Source of the DNA: Crossiella equi
Lineage (GTDB): Bacteria > Actinomycetota > Actinomycetes > Mycobacteriales > Pseudonocardiaceae
Length of the DNA stretch: 64,000 bases
Assembly: GCF_017876755.1 (NCBI RefSeq)
Contig: NZ_JAGIOO010000001.1
Span: 7,859,786 to 7,923,785, forward strand
Reading direction: 5' to 3'
In this document: positions 37,049 to 44,958 of the stretch, in pieces
Position numbering within the stretch: position 1 is the first letter of the stretch
Layout of the letters: every line of letters starts with the position of its first letter
The notes under the pieces: model-generated
Database searches by the model: none
What the model was told of the DNA's origin: nothing
What the model saw: only the letters and a program-made list of their open reading frames with translations
Translations under genes and position numbers: made by a program

Positions 37049-39102
37049 CCGGAACCCAGCCGGGCGGCGGCGATGACGGCCTGCCCGTAGGCGATGCCGC
37101 CGTCGTTGACCGGGACCGCCGAGCCGACGTGGGCCTGGTAGCCGTGCTCGGCGAGCTGGTCCAGCAGCGCGGTGGTGAGCAGCCGGTTCTGGAACACGCT
37201 GCCGCCCAGGCAGATCCGCCAGACGCCGGTGCGGCGCGCGCAGTCCTCCAGCATGGCCAGGCTGGCCTCGACGATCGTGGTGTGGAAGCGGGCGGCGACC
37301 TCGCCGGGCGGGCACTGGCGGGCGTAGGAGAGCACCGCGCGCAGCGTGGGCACGGGGTCCACGACGTGCAGGCCGCCGCGCCGCACCAGCCGCCAGGGCA
37401 GCGAGGGCTGGCGGCCGTACGGGGCGGCGGCGTGTTCCATGCGGGCCAGGGCCTCGCCGGAGTAGGTGTTGTCCTCGTGCAGGCCGAGCAGGCTGGCCAC
37501 CGCGTCGAAGAGCCGGGCCACGCTGGAGGTCTTCGGGCCGGGGCTCTCGCGCACCAGGCGGCGCACGGCGGCGAGCCTGCCCTCGGGCAGCCGGTCCAGG
37601 AAGGGCTTGGTCAGCGGCGCGGGCGGCCGGGCGGAGCCGAGCTGCTCGCTGCCCACCAGGTAGCCCAGGGCCATCTGCGCGGGGTAGCGCACCGCGCTGG
37701 AGCCACCCGGCAGCGGCGCGTGCCCGAACCGGCCCAGGCGGCGGTAGCTGGTGTAGTCGCACAGCAGGACCTCGCCGCCCCACAGGGTCTGGTCGTCGCC
37801 CAGACCGATCTCGTCGTAGGCCAGGCCCAGGAACGGGGCCGGTACGCGGTGCTCGGCGGCGGTGGCCACCACGTGCGCGTGGTGGTGCTGCACGGCGATC
37901 CGGGTGGCGCCCGGCCAGCGCAGGGCGTGCCGGGTGGAGGGGTGCTGGGGGTGCAGGTCGTGCACGAGGACCTTGGGGCGCACGGTGAACTGGCGGCACA
38001 GGGCGTCGGCGGCGCGCACCAGGGTCGGGTGCGGCGGGCTGGTCTCCAGGGCGCCGTGGTGCGGGCCGAGCACGGCGTGGTCCTCCATGGCCAGGCAGAC
38101 CGTGTGGTCGGCGCGGGCCCCCAGGGCCAGCAGGGGCTCGGGCGCGGGGAAGGGCAGCGGCAGCGTGCCGGGGGTGTAGCCGCGGCCTCGGCGCAGCAGG
38201 ACGGGGCGGCGGCGCACGATCCGGGCCAGGGACTCGTCCTGCGGCAGCGCGATCGGCAGGTCGTGGGTGAGCAGGCCGTCCACGATCGGGCCGAGGTGCT
38301 TCACCGCGGTGTTGTCGTCGGTGATGATGCCCTGGCCGTCGCGGCGCCCGGAGGTGCTGACCAGGGGCACGCCGAGGTCGTTCAGCAGCAGGTGCTGCAA
38401 CGGGCTGTGCGGCAGGGCCAGGGCGATCTCGCTGAGGTCCGGGGCCACCGACGGGGCCAGCTCGGTGTCGGCGCAGCGGCGCAGCAGCACCGCGGGGCGG
38501 CGCGGGGAGTACAGCAGCAGCGCGGCCTCCTGCGGGACGACCGCGGTGCGCCGGGCGGTGGCCAGGTCCGGGACGAGCACCGGGAAGGCCTTGGCGGGCC
38601 GGGCTTTGCGGGCGCGGAGGGTGCGCACGGCCTGCTCGTCGTCGGCCCGGCACAGCAGCTGGTAGCCACCGACGCCCTTGACCGCGACCACACCGCCCGC
38701 GCGCAGCGTCTCCACCGCCGAGGCCACCGCGATCCGGCCCAGCACCCGGCCCGCGCCCGGCGCCAGCCAGCGCACCCGGGGGCCGCAGGTCCAGCAACCC
38801 AGGGCGGGGCAGCGGTACCGGCGTCCGGTCTGGTCGGTGAACTCCGCGGCGCACTCCTGGCAGAGCAGCAGCCGGGCGTACCCGGTGTCCTGGCGGTGGC
38901 CGGGGGCGCGTTCGGTGACCGAGGCGCGCGGGCCGCAGGCGGTGCAGCACAGGAAGGGGTAGCGGTGCCTGCGGTCGGCGGGGTCGAACAGCTCCCGCAC
39001 GCACTCCGCACACGGCGCCAGGTCCCCGGCGACCGAGCGGCTGGGAGCGTCGCCGTTGTCGTCGAGGTGGAAGGCGGCCACGGTGATGGGCGGGGTGCTC
39101 AT
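37045..39102 (-). CDS. hypF: HypF-like carbamoyltransferase lacking the acylphosphatase domain
   Basis: 685 residues. Two zinc-finger units open the protein (CAECVRELFDPADR...CTACG and CQECAAEFTD...CWTCG), followed by the YrdC-like domain (GGVVAVKGVGGYQLLCRA) and the Kae1-like domain with HHHAHVVATAAEH, YDEIGLGDDQTLWGGEVL and NDGGIAYGQAV. Standard HypF is about 750 residues and begins with a roughly 90-residue acylphosphatase domain that hydrolyses carbamoyl phosphate; it is absent. ATG 39102 is chosen because the DosR-like box at 39140-39153 lies 38 bp upstream; the in-frame ATG at 39162 would put the box inside the gene. It heads an operon with a PNPOx-like gene and hypE. Confidence 0.87.
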   Translation of the reverse strand: MSTPPITVAAFHLDDNGDAPSRSVAGDLAPCAECVRELFDPADRRHRYPFLCCTACGPRASVTERAPGHRQDTGYARLLLCQECAAEFTDQTGRRYRCPALGCWTCGPRVRWLAPGAGRVLGRIAVASAVETLRAGGVVAVKGVGGYQLLCRADDEQAVRTLRARKARPAKAFPVLVPDLATARRTAVVPQEAALLLYSPRRPAVLLRRCADTELAPSVAPDLSEIALALPHSPLQHLLLNDLGVPLVSTSGRRDGQGIITDDNTAVKHLGPIVDGLLTHDLPIALPQDESLARIVRRRPVLLRRGRGYTPGTLPLPFPAPEPLLALGARADHTVCLAMEDHAVLGPHHGALETSPPHPTLVRAADALCRQFTVRPKVLVHDLHPQHPSTRHALRWPGATRIAVQHHHAHVVATAAEHRVPAPFLGLAYDEIGLGDDQTLWGGEVLLCDYTSYRRLGRFGHAPLPGGSSAVRYPAQMALGYLVGSEQLGSARPPAPLTKPFLDRLPEGRLAAVRRLVRESPGPKTSSVARLFDAVASLLGLHEDNTYSGEALARMEHAAAPYGRQPSLPWRLVRRGGLHVVDPVPTLRAVLSYARQCPPGEVAARFHTTIVEASLAMLEDCARRTGVWRICLGGSVFQNRLLTTALLDQLAEHGYQAHVGSAVPVNDGGIAYGQAVIAAARLGSG

Positions 39103-39134
39103 GTGCGCCAAGCCTGGCCGGATTCGCGAGGTGG

Positions 39135-39158
39135 CCCCAGGGTCCAAAGTCCCTGGGG
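39135..39158 (-). promoter_or_regulatory. DosR/DevR box-like palindrome upstream of hypF
   Basis: CCCCAGGG (39135-39142) and CCCTGGGG (39151-39158) form a perfect inverted repeat. On the minus strand its centre reads GGGACTTTGGACCC (39153-39140), matching 12 of 14 positions of the DosR consensus GGGACTWWAGTCCC. It lies 38 bp before the hypF start. The repeat could also terminate the acyltransferase mRNA, whose stop is at 39159. Confidence 0.65.
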
Positions 39159-41165
39159 TCATCCCAGCACGCGCTGTACCTCCGCTTCCAGCGCCGGGGC
39201 CAGGGTGGACATGAACGCGGCCGTGGTGTGGTTGTCGTCGAGGTACACGAGCACGTTGCCCACCGAGGGCATGCAGAGGTCCGGGCCGCAGAAGTAGTCG
39301 GAGAAGTCCAGGAAGGTCACCGTGGTCGGCACGTCCGGCTGGAGCCGGTAGGGCGGCTCGGGGGCGTAGAGCTCCGCGCGCGGCACGGCGCACGCACCGG
39401 ATGCGGGACCGTGGTCGTAGGCGCAGAGCGCGGGGGAGTGGCCGTAGCGCGGGTTGTCCCGCACGGCCAGCACCTTGATGTCGTGCTCGGCCAGCCGCTG
39501 CCACTGCCGCACGAACCCGGCGGGCGTGGTCTCGGACAGCCCCGCCCGCACGTCCCGGCTGGCCAGGGTGAGCACCGCGTCGGGACGGCGTTGCACGATC
39601 TCCTCGGCCGCGGCGGCGTTGTAGTCGGCACAGCCCTGGTCACCGGGCAGGGTCTCGGACTCCTCGGAGAACGGGCACAGGCCCTTGATCATCGCGGTGA
39701 CCTGCCAGTTGTTCTTGCGGGCCAGGGGTTTGACCGCGGCCAGGTACTGCTGCATGTGCGAGTCGCCGACCACGACGAGCCTCTTGACGGGCTCGGCCTC
39801 GGGGTTGAGCACGCACATCTCCAGCTCGCCGTTGCGCGCCGACCGGGTGCAGTCCAGGTCGGTGAGCGTGGCCCAGTCCTGCGCGAGCGCGATGCGCGGC
39901 GGGTACAGCTCGGCGTCCGGACGGCCCTGGTACTGGAACCCGGGCGCGTGCGCGAGGGCCCCGGGGTGGTCGACGTCCCCGGCCCGCGCACTGGGGTTGG
40001 CGGCGTGCCAGGCGGCGAGCTGCCACCCGGCGGTGAGGGCGAGCACGGGCGCGAGGGTGAAGGCCAGGACCCGGACCATCCCGGCCGCGGACCGCCGCAA
40101 CGGCGTCTCCACCAGCCAGTGGGTGAGCTGGGCGAGCAGCAGGGACACGGCGATGACCCCGATCCCGTCCCCCAGCCCGACCTCGGCCTCCCCGCGGTGC
40201 ACGAGGAAGAGCACGAGCACGGGCCAGTGCCACAGGTAGAGGGCGTAGCTGAGGTCCCCGAGCCGGGTGAGCGGCCGGGATCCGAGCCACCGGTCCACCC
40301 CGTGCGCACTCCCGGTGGCCCCGGCGAGCAGGACCAGCGCCGCGGACAGGGTGGGCCAGAGCGCGGCGTACCCGGGGAACACGCTTCCCACGTTGAACAC
40401 GAGCCCACAGCTGAGCAGACCGAGCACCCCGGCCCACCCGAGCACGATCCGGGCACCCCGCCCCACCACAACGCGGTTGATCCCGAGCGCGAGCAACCCG
40501 CCGAGCGCGAACTCCCACACCCGGGTCAACGAGTGGAAGTAGGCGAAGGGCTGGTCGGCGGCGGTGAGCACCACGGAGTACAGCAGCGAGGCGCCACCGA
40601 GCACAGCCAGAGCCCCGGCGAGGTAAGGCCGCAGCCGCCGCCCGTTCTGCGCGGCCACGAGGGCGAGCAACCCGATCAGCAGCGGCCAGACCAGGTAGAA
40701 CTGGCCCTGGATGGACAGCGACCAGAAGTGCTGGGTGACACTGGCCATGTTGTTCTGGGCGAAGTAGTCGGCGGAGTCGGCGACCAGCTGCCAGTTCTCC
40801 AGGAACAGCCCGGAGGCGACGACCTCCCGGATGGTCTGGAACCAGCGCTCCTGCGGGAGCACGACCATGGCCGCCACGGCGGTCACGGCGAGCACGACGG
40901 CGGCGGAGGGCAGGAGCCGGAGGGCGGTCCGCCGCCACTGCTCGCGGTAGCGGATCCCGCCCCGTTCCACGGCCCGGACGAGTTGCCCGGTGACGAGGAA
41001 GCCGGAGACCAGGAAGAAGACGTCCACACCACCGGAGACCCGGTTGAGCCACACGTGGTAGACCACGACCAGTCCGACGGCCACCGCCCGCAGGCCTTGC
41101 AGTTCGGGCCGGTGCACGCGGGCAGGGGTTTGCGGCGGTGCGAGAGCGGTGGTGTCCGTGGGCAC
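39159..41165 (-). CDS. OatA-like membrane O-acyltransferase (AT3 plus SGNH domain)
   Basis: 668 residues. Residues about 15-380 are an acyltransferase-3 membrane domain with ELQGLRAVAVGLVVVYHVWL, SGGVDVFFLVSGFLVTGQ, FWSLSIQGQFYLVWPLLIGL and SYALYLWHWPVLVLFLVHRG. After a linker the C-terminal part is an extracellular SGNH hydrolase-like domain with nucleophile block VVVGDSHMQQYLAAVKP and a closing YLDDNHTT with Asp and His. Such proteins move acyl groups across the membrane onto cell-wall or secreted glycans. Start GTG 41165. A second gene of this type is at 58444. Confidence 0.88.
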   Translation of the reverse strand: MPTDTTALAPPQTPARVHRPELQGLRAVAVGLVVVYHVWLNRVSGGVDVFFLVSGFLVTGQLVRAVERGGIRYREQWRRTALRLLPSAAVVLAVTAVAAMVVLPQERWFQTIREVVASGLFLENWQLVADSADYFAQNNMASVTQHFWSLSIQGQFYLVWPLLIGLLALVAAQNGRRLRPYLAGALAVLGGASLLYSVVLTAADQPFAYFHSLTRVWEFALGGLLALGINRVVVGRGARIVLGWAGVLGLLSCGLVFNVGSVFPGYAALWPTLSAALVLLAGATGSAHGVDRWLGSRPLTRLGDLSYALYLWHWPVLVLFLVHRGEAEVGLGDGIGVIAVSLLLAQLTHWLVETPLRRSAAGMVRVLAFTLAPVLALTAGWQLAAWHAANPSARAGDVDHPGALAHAPGFQYQGRPDAELYPPRIALAQDWATLTDLDCTRSARNGELEMCVLNPEAEPVKRLVVVGDSHMQQYLAAVKPLARKNNWQVTAMIKGLCPFSEESETLPGDQGCADYNAAAAEEIVQRRPDAVLTLASRDVRAGLSETTPAGFVRQWQRLAEHDIKVLAVRDNPRYGHSPALCAYDHGPASGACAVPRAELYAPEPPYRLQPDVPTTVTFLDFSDYFCGPDLCMPSVGNVLVYLDDNHTTAAFMSTLAPALEAEVQRVLG

Positions 41166-41203
41166 GGGGGTATTGTGCCGGTCGCGTGCGAACGGGTGTT
41201 AAC

Positions 41204-41218
41204 CGTCCAGTGTGGACG
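41204..41218. promoter_or_regulatory. CGTCCAGTGTGGACG palindrome between acyltransferase and wHTH genes
   Basis: An inverted repeat with 6-bp arms, 39 bp upstream of the acyltransferase start and contained in the same gap as the end of the wHTH gene. It includes an exact copy of the iterated GTCCASTGTGGAC element (41205-41217), so it may be that genome-wide element rather than a specific operator. Confidence 0.4.
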
Positions 41219-41323
41219 TTGGGGGAACCCGCATCCGGACCGGAGCCACAGCGGGGTTCGGCCCGCGGAGCAGCGGAGAAGACCCCCGCCGCTCTTGTCC
41301 TTCCCGCTGCCGCGCACCAAAAG

Positions 41324-41818
41324 TCAGGAGACCCGAACCCGTCCGTCCCCGTCCAGCCGGTACCCGACACCTCGCACGGTGGTGATCACCGCGTGGTCCG
41401 GGCCGAGCTTCTGCCTCAGCCGCCGCATGTGCACGTCGATCGTCCGGCTGCGAATCGGCTCCCCGATGCCCCAGACCTCGGCCATGAGCGTCCGCCGGTG
41501 GTGGACGCGGTGTGGCCGCTCGGCCAGGTACAGCAACAGGTCGAACTCCAACCTGGTCAGGTCCAGTGGGTGTCCGCCCCGGAACACCTGCCGGGATTCC
41601 GGTGAGATCACGAGCCCGGTCGCCACCGGCGCCGGCCGCCGAGGAGAGGGCACGACCAGGTCCTCCTGCGCCGACACCTGGATGGCTGGGCCGCCGGGCA
41701 GGGCCGTGACCTCGCGCAACAGGGTTGAGAAGGCCACGGCGGCTTCCGGGGTCCTGGGGAGTTCGATGGTGAGCTGGATGGTCAGCCGCGCGTCGGCGGC
41801 CTGGAGCTGGGTGAGCAT
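41324..41818 (-). CDS. Winged-helix (OmpR/PhoB DNA-binding) protein without receiver domain
   Basis: 164 residues. The C-terminal 100 form a Trans_reg_C domain: LDLTRLEFDLLLYLAERPHR, VHHRRTLMAEVWGIGEPIRS, RTIDVHMRRLRQKLGPDHAV and the wing VRGVGYRL. The N-terminal 60 residues are not a receiver domain; they read as a small alpha-beta segment (LTIQLTIELPRTPEAAVAFS) of unknown fold. Similar orphan regulators are common in actinomycetes. GAGAGGACACCACC precedes the ATG. It is divergent from the ChaA-like exchanger across 255 bp in which no gene is seen. Confidence 0.83.
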   Translation of the reverse strand: MLTQLQAADARLTIQLTIELPRTPEAAVAFSTLLREVTALPGGPAIQVSAQEDLVVPSPRRPAPVATGLVISPESRQVFRGGHPLDLTRLEFDLLLYLAERPHRVHHRRTLMAEVWGIGEPIRSRTIDVHMRRLRQKLGPDHAVITTVRGVGYRLDGDGRVRVS

Positions 41819-42051
41819 GGTGGTGTCCTCTCGGCGTCGGGTGGGTTACCGGGCGAGGGGCACGCACACGCCTGGGTGCTCACCAACGCGTGGTCCACGT
41901 GGCGGCGGCGGGTCAGCATCAGGCGCACCGCGTCATCGGACCGTTCCCCGGGTGCTGCCGTCAAGGGAGTCCAGGATGCGGACCTGGTGGTCCGGTGCGG
42001 GGTTGGTCACCGGAAGGAGGACACGGGGGCCGGAAATGTGAGTTTCGCCTG

Positions 42052-42057
42052 TATACG
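42052..42057 (+). promoter_or_regulatory. TATACG, candidate -10 element of the ChaA-like gene
   Basis: TATACG lies 16 bases before the GTG start at 42074. With initiation about seven bases on, the message would have a leader of ten bases or fewer, consistent with a near-leaderless transcript. No clear -35 element is seen. Confidence 0.35.
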
Positions 42058-42073
42058 ACGTAGGGTCGGGGTT

Positions 42074-43177
42074 GTGAACGCGCAGACCACGACCCCGGAC
42101 ACCTCGGTCGCCCTGCCGAGGTGGAGTGTCTTCGTCCCTCCGCTCGCGCTGGTCCTCTTGGTGCTCACCTGGGGGCGTGAGCTCAACGCGGTGCTGCTCA
42201 TACTCGTGTGCCTCGGGTTGGCGGGTGGGGTCGTGGCGGCCGTGCACCACGCCGAGGTCGTCGCGCACCGGGTGGGGGAGCCGTTCGGCACGCTCATCCT
42301 CGCCGTGGCGGTCACCGTCATCGAGGTCGCGCTCATCGTCACCCTGATGACCTCCGGGGACGGCAGCAACGGCACCTTGGCCCGCGATACCGTGTTCGCC
42401 GCCATCATGATCACCTGTAATGGCATCGTCGGGCTCGCGCTGCTGGTCGGGTCGCTGCGGCACCGGGTGCAGGAGTTCCGGGCGCACGCCTCCGGGGGTG
42501 CGCTGGCCGTCATCCTGGCCCTGGTCACGCTCAGCCTGGTGTTGCCCACGTTCACCATCAGTTCCTCCGGGCCCACCTTCACCGGGGCACAGCTGGCCTT
42601 TGCCGGGATCGCCTCGTTGGTCATGTACGGGGTGTTCGTCTTCGTGCAGACCAAGCGCCACCGCGACTACTTCCTGCCCAAGGGCGACTGCGCCGAGGAC
42701 GACCACGCCGCCGCGCCCAGCACCCGCACCGCGCTGATCAGCCTGGCCCTGCTCGTGGTCTGCCTGGTGTGCGTGGTCGGCCTGGCCAAGACCGTGTCCC
42801 CCTCACTGGAGGCCGCGGTCGCCGCGCTCGGGCTGCCGCAGACCCTGGTCGGCCTGGTGATCGCGCTGCTGGTGCTCATGCCCGAGACCGTGGCCGCCGC
42901 GCGCGCCGCGCTGCGCGACCGGCTGCAGACCAGTCTCAACCTCGCGCTCGGCTCCGCGCTGGCCAGCATCGGCCTGACCATCCCGGCCATCGCGATCGCC
43001 TCGATCTGGCTGTCCGGCCCGCTCGTGCTGGGTCTGGGGGCCAAGGAGATGGTGCTGCTCGCGCTCACCGGCATGGTCGGCACGCTCACCATCACCACCG
43101 GGCGGGCGACCGTGCTCCAGGGCTCGGTACACCTGATGATCTTCAGTGCCTTCGTCTTCCTGGCCGTGACCCCCTGA
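42074..43177 (+). CDS. ChaA-type calcium/proton antiporter (CaCA superfamily)
   Basis: 367 residues, the usual ChaA length, with about eleven membrane helices. The first alpha repeat reads EPFGTLILAVAVTVIEVALI with VFAAIMITCNGIVGLALLVG; the second reads LVGLVIALLVLMPETVAAAR with LQTSLNLALGSALASIGLTI. The glutamates in VIEV and MPET are the ion-site residues. A cytosolic linker HRDYFLPKGDCAEDDHAAAP is acidic and His-rich. The start GTG 42074 is favoured over an ATG-less upstream extension that would reach 41876. It is divergent from a winged-helix regulator. Confidence 0.88.
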   Translation: MNAQTTTPDTSVALPRWSVFVPPLALVLLVLTWGRELNAVLLILVCLGLAGGVVAAVHHAEVVAHRVGEPFGTLILAVAVTVIEVALIVTLMTSGDGSNGTLARDTVFAAIMITCNGIVGLALLVGSLRHRVQEFRAHASGGALAVILALVTLSLVLPTFTISSSGPTFTGAQLAFAGIASLVMYGVFVFVQTKRHRDYFLPKGDCAEDDHAAAPSTRTALISLALLVVCLVCVVGLAKTVSPSLEAAVAALGLPQTLVGLVIALLVLMPETVAAARAALRDRLQTSLNLALGSALASIGLTIPAIAIASIWLSGPLVLGLGAKEMVLLALTGMVGTLTITTGRATVLQGSVHLMIFSAFVFLAVTP

Positions 43178-43275
43178 CCGTTCGGCCGATCTTGGAGTGA
43201 CCGAAGGACCGAGGTGGTGGGACAGGCGCGCTGACACGGTGGAACCCGTAGTTCCGTTGTGAACAAAGGAGTTCC

Positions 43276-44715
43276 ATGTCAGGCGCCTCCGTCCGGACGG
43301 CCACCGCGTTGACCCTGGCCGCCGCACTGGCCCTCACCTGCACCACCCCGGCCACCGCCGGGACCGCCACCCCCGGCGCGCCCGGGGCCGGTGACCAGCT
43401 GCTGCCCGGGCTGGGCAACGGCGGCTACCAGGCCGAGGAGTACACCGTCGACTTCCGGTTCGAGCCGGGCCAGACCACCATGGCCGCGCGCACGGTGATG
43501 TCCGCGCGCGGCACCCAGGACCTGTCGCGGTTCAACCTGGACTTCGCCGGTGGGGTGGTGCACGAGGTCCTGGTCGACGGTCGGCCCGCCGCCTTCCGCA
43601 CCGAGGGCGAGGAGCTGGTGGTCACCCCGGCCCGCCCGCTGCGCGCCGGCCAGGCCTTCACCACCGACATCCGCTACACCACCGACCGCGCCACCAAGCT
43701 GCCCTCCCCGGTCGACGAGACCTCGGGCTGGGGCAACCTCACCGACGGCGGCTTCGCGCTCTGGGCCCAGCCCGACCGCGCGCACCTGTTCTTCCCGGTC
43801 AACGACCACCCCAGCGACAAGGCGAGGTTCACCTACCGCGTGAACGCCCCGCAGGGCTGGACCGTGGTCGGCAACGGCCTGCGCACCGCCGAGCGCACCA
43901 CGCGCGGCCGCACCGAGACCACCTACCGCACCGCCCACCCGATCACCACCCAGGTGGTGCAGCTCGCGGTCGGCAAGTTCGCCCTGGTCACCGGCACCGG
44001 CCCGAACGGCCTGCCGCTGCGCAGCGCGGTCCCCGCGGCCAAGGTCGAGCAGACCCGCGCCGCCCTGGCCAGGATCCCCGGCCACCTGGCCTGGCTGGAG
44101 ACCAAGATCGGCCGTCCGTTCCCACTGGAGGCCTTCGGCGCGCTCGGCGTGGACGGGCACGTGCCGCAGCAGACCTTCGCACTGGAGAACCCGACCCTGG
44201 CCAGCTACCCCGTGCGCCTGCTGGAGAACCCGGACGAGGCCGACGAGACGATGGTGCACGAGGCCGCGCACCAGTGGTTCGGCAACTCGGTCTCCTTCGC
44301 CTCCTACCGCGACGTGTGGCTGAGCGAGGGCTTCGCCAGCTACTTCGGCCTGCTGTGGAACGCCGAGCAGGGCGGTGAGTCGGTGGCCGAGGCGCTGCGC
44401 ACGATGTACCAGCGCGACCAGCAGATCCGCGACCTCGCGGGCTCCCCGGTGGTCTCGCCGCGGCCGGACGGGATCTTCGGCCTGGCCCGCAGCGGCGGTG
44501 CGCTGGCCGTGTACTTCCTGCGCCAGTCCACCGACCTGCCCACCTTCCAGCGCGTCCTGGGCACGATGCTGGACCGGCACCGCGACGCCACCGTGAGCAC
44601 CGCGCAGTTCGAGCGGCTGGTCACCGAGGTGGGTGGTGCGAAGCTGGGCGCGGAGATGTCGAACTGGCTGCACGCGGCGAAAACCCCGAAGATGCCGGGC
44701 CACCCGGACTGGTGA
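43276..44715 (+). CDS. Secreted M1-family zinc aminopeptidase
   Basis: 479 residues. A signal peptide (about 1-30, ALTLAAALALTCTTPATA) is followed by the beta-sandwich N domain of M1 peptidases (YQAEEYTVDFRFEPGQTTMA). The zinc site is HEAAHQWFGN with His328, Glu329 and His332, and the third ligand is Glu351 in WLSEGFASYFG, 18 residues after the second His as expected. The exopeptidase GAMEN motif is replaced by FALENP, also seen in some bacterial members. The C-terminal helical domain is short. ATG 43276 follows AAAGGAG. Confidence 0.9.
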   Translation: MSGASVRTATALTLAAALALTCTTPATAGTATPGAPGAGDQLLPGLGNGGYQAEEYTVDFRFEPGQTTMAARTVMSARGTQDLSRFNLDFAGGVVHEVLVDGRPAAFRTEGEELVVTPARPLRAGQAFTTDIRYTTDRATKLPSPVDETSGWGNLTDGGFALWAQPDRAHLFFPVNDHPSDKARFTYRVNAPQGWTVVGNGLRTAERTTRGRTETTYRTAHPITTQVVQLAVGKFALVTGTGPNGLPLRSAVPAAKVEQTRAALARIPGHLAWLETKIGRPFPLEAFGALGVDGHVPQQTFALENPTLASYPVRLLENPDEADETMVHEAAHQWFGNSVSFASYRDVWLSEGFASYFGLLWNAEQGGESVAEALRTMYQRDQQIRDLAGSPVVSPRPDGIFGLARSGGALAVYFLRQSTDLPTFQRVLGTMLDRHRDATVSTAQFERLVTEVGGAKLGAEMSNWLHAAKTPKMPGHPDW

Positions 44716-44955
44716 CCCGGGTTGTGGGCCGGGGGCGGTGGCCGCCCAGCGCGGTGTCGCCGCGCTGCCGCTGCTCGCGCGGCAGGCAGGGCAGCCAGAC
44801 CACGCCCTGGTCCCGGTCCAGGTGACCAAGGGCGCGCAGGTGGGCGAGCACCGGCCCGTCTGAGGGACCGAGGTCCTGCCCGGCCAGCACCACCGGCACG
44901 CCGGGCGGGGTGATCACCAGCGGGACCGCGGCCCGGATGCTTCCCCGGGGCCGGG
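44716..44955 (-). pseudogene. Remnant of a decarboxylase/aminotransferase C terminus
   Basis: The minus strand here reads with strong actinomycete codon bias: IRAAVPLVITPPGVPVVLAG, then QDLGPSDGPVLAHLRALGHL and DRDQGVVWLPCLPREQRQRG. The PLVITPPGVPVV block resembles the PYPPGIP block that follows the active site in Orn/Lys/Arg decarboxylases. There is no start, the large N-terminal domain is missing, and the fragment runs straight into the end of the LacI gene. It is best read as the last 80 codons of a lost gene; the family call is tentative. Confidence 0.45.
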
Positions 44956-44958
44956 CGG

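Noticed and set aside
36725-39013. 762-residue frame overlapping hypF in another minus-strand frame
   Set aside because: Only its last 107 codons are real (the PNPOx-like gene); the rest is a shifted reading of hypF.
44633-44863. Plus-strand small frame after the M1 peptidase
   Set aside because: It overlaps the end of the peptidase gene and has no ribosome site; coding bias is on the minus strand there.
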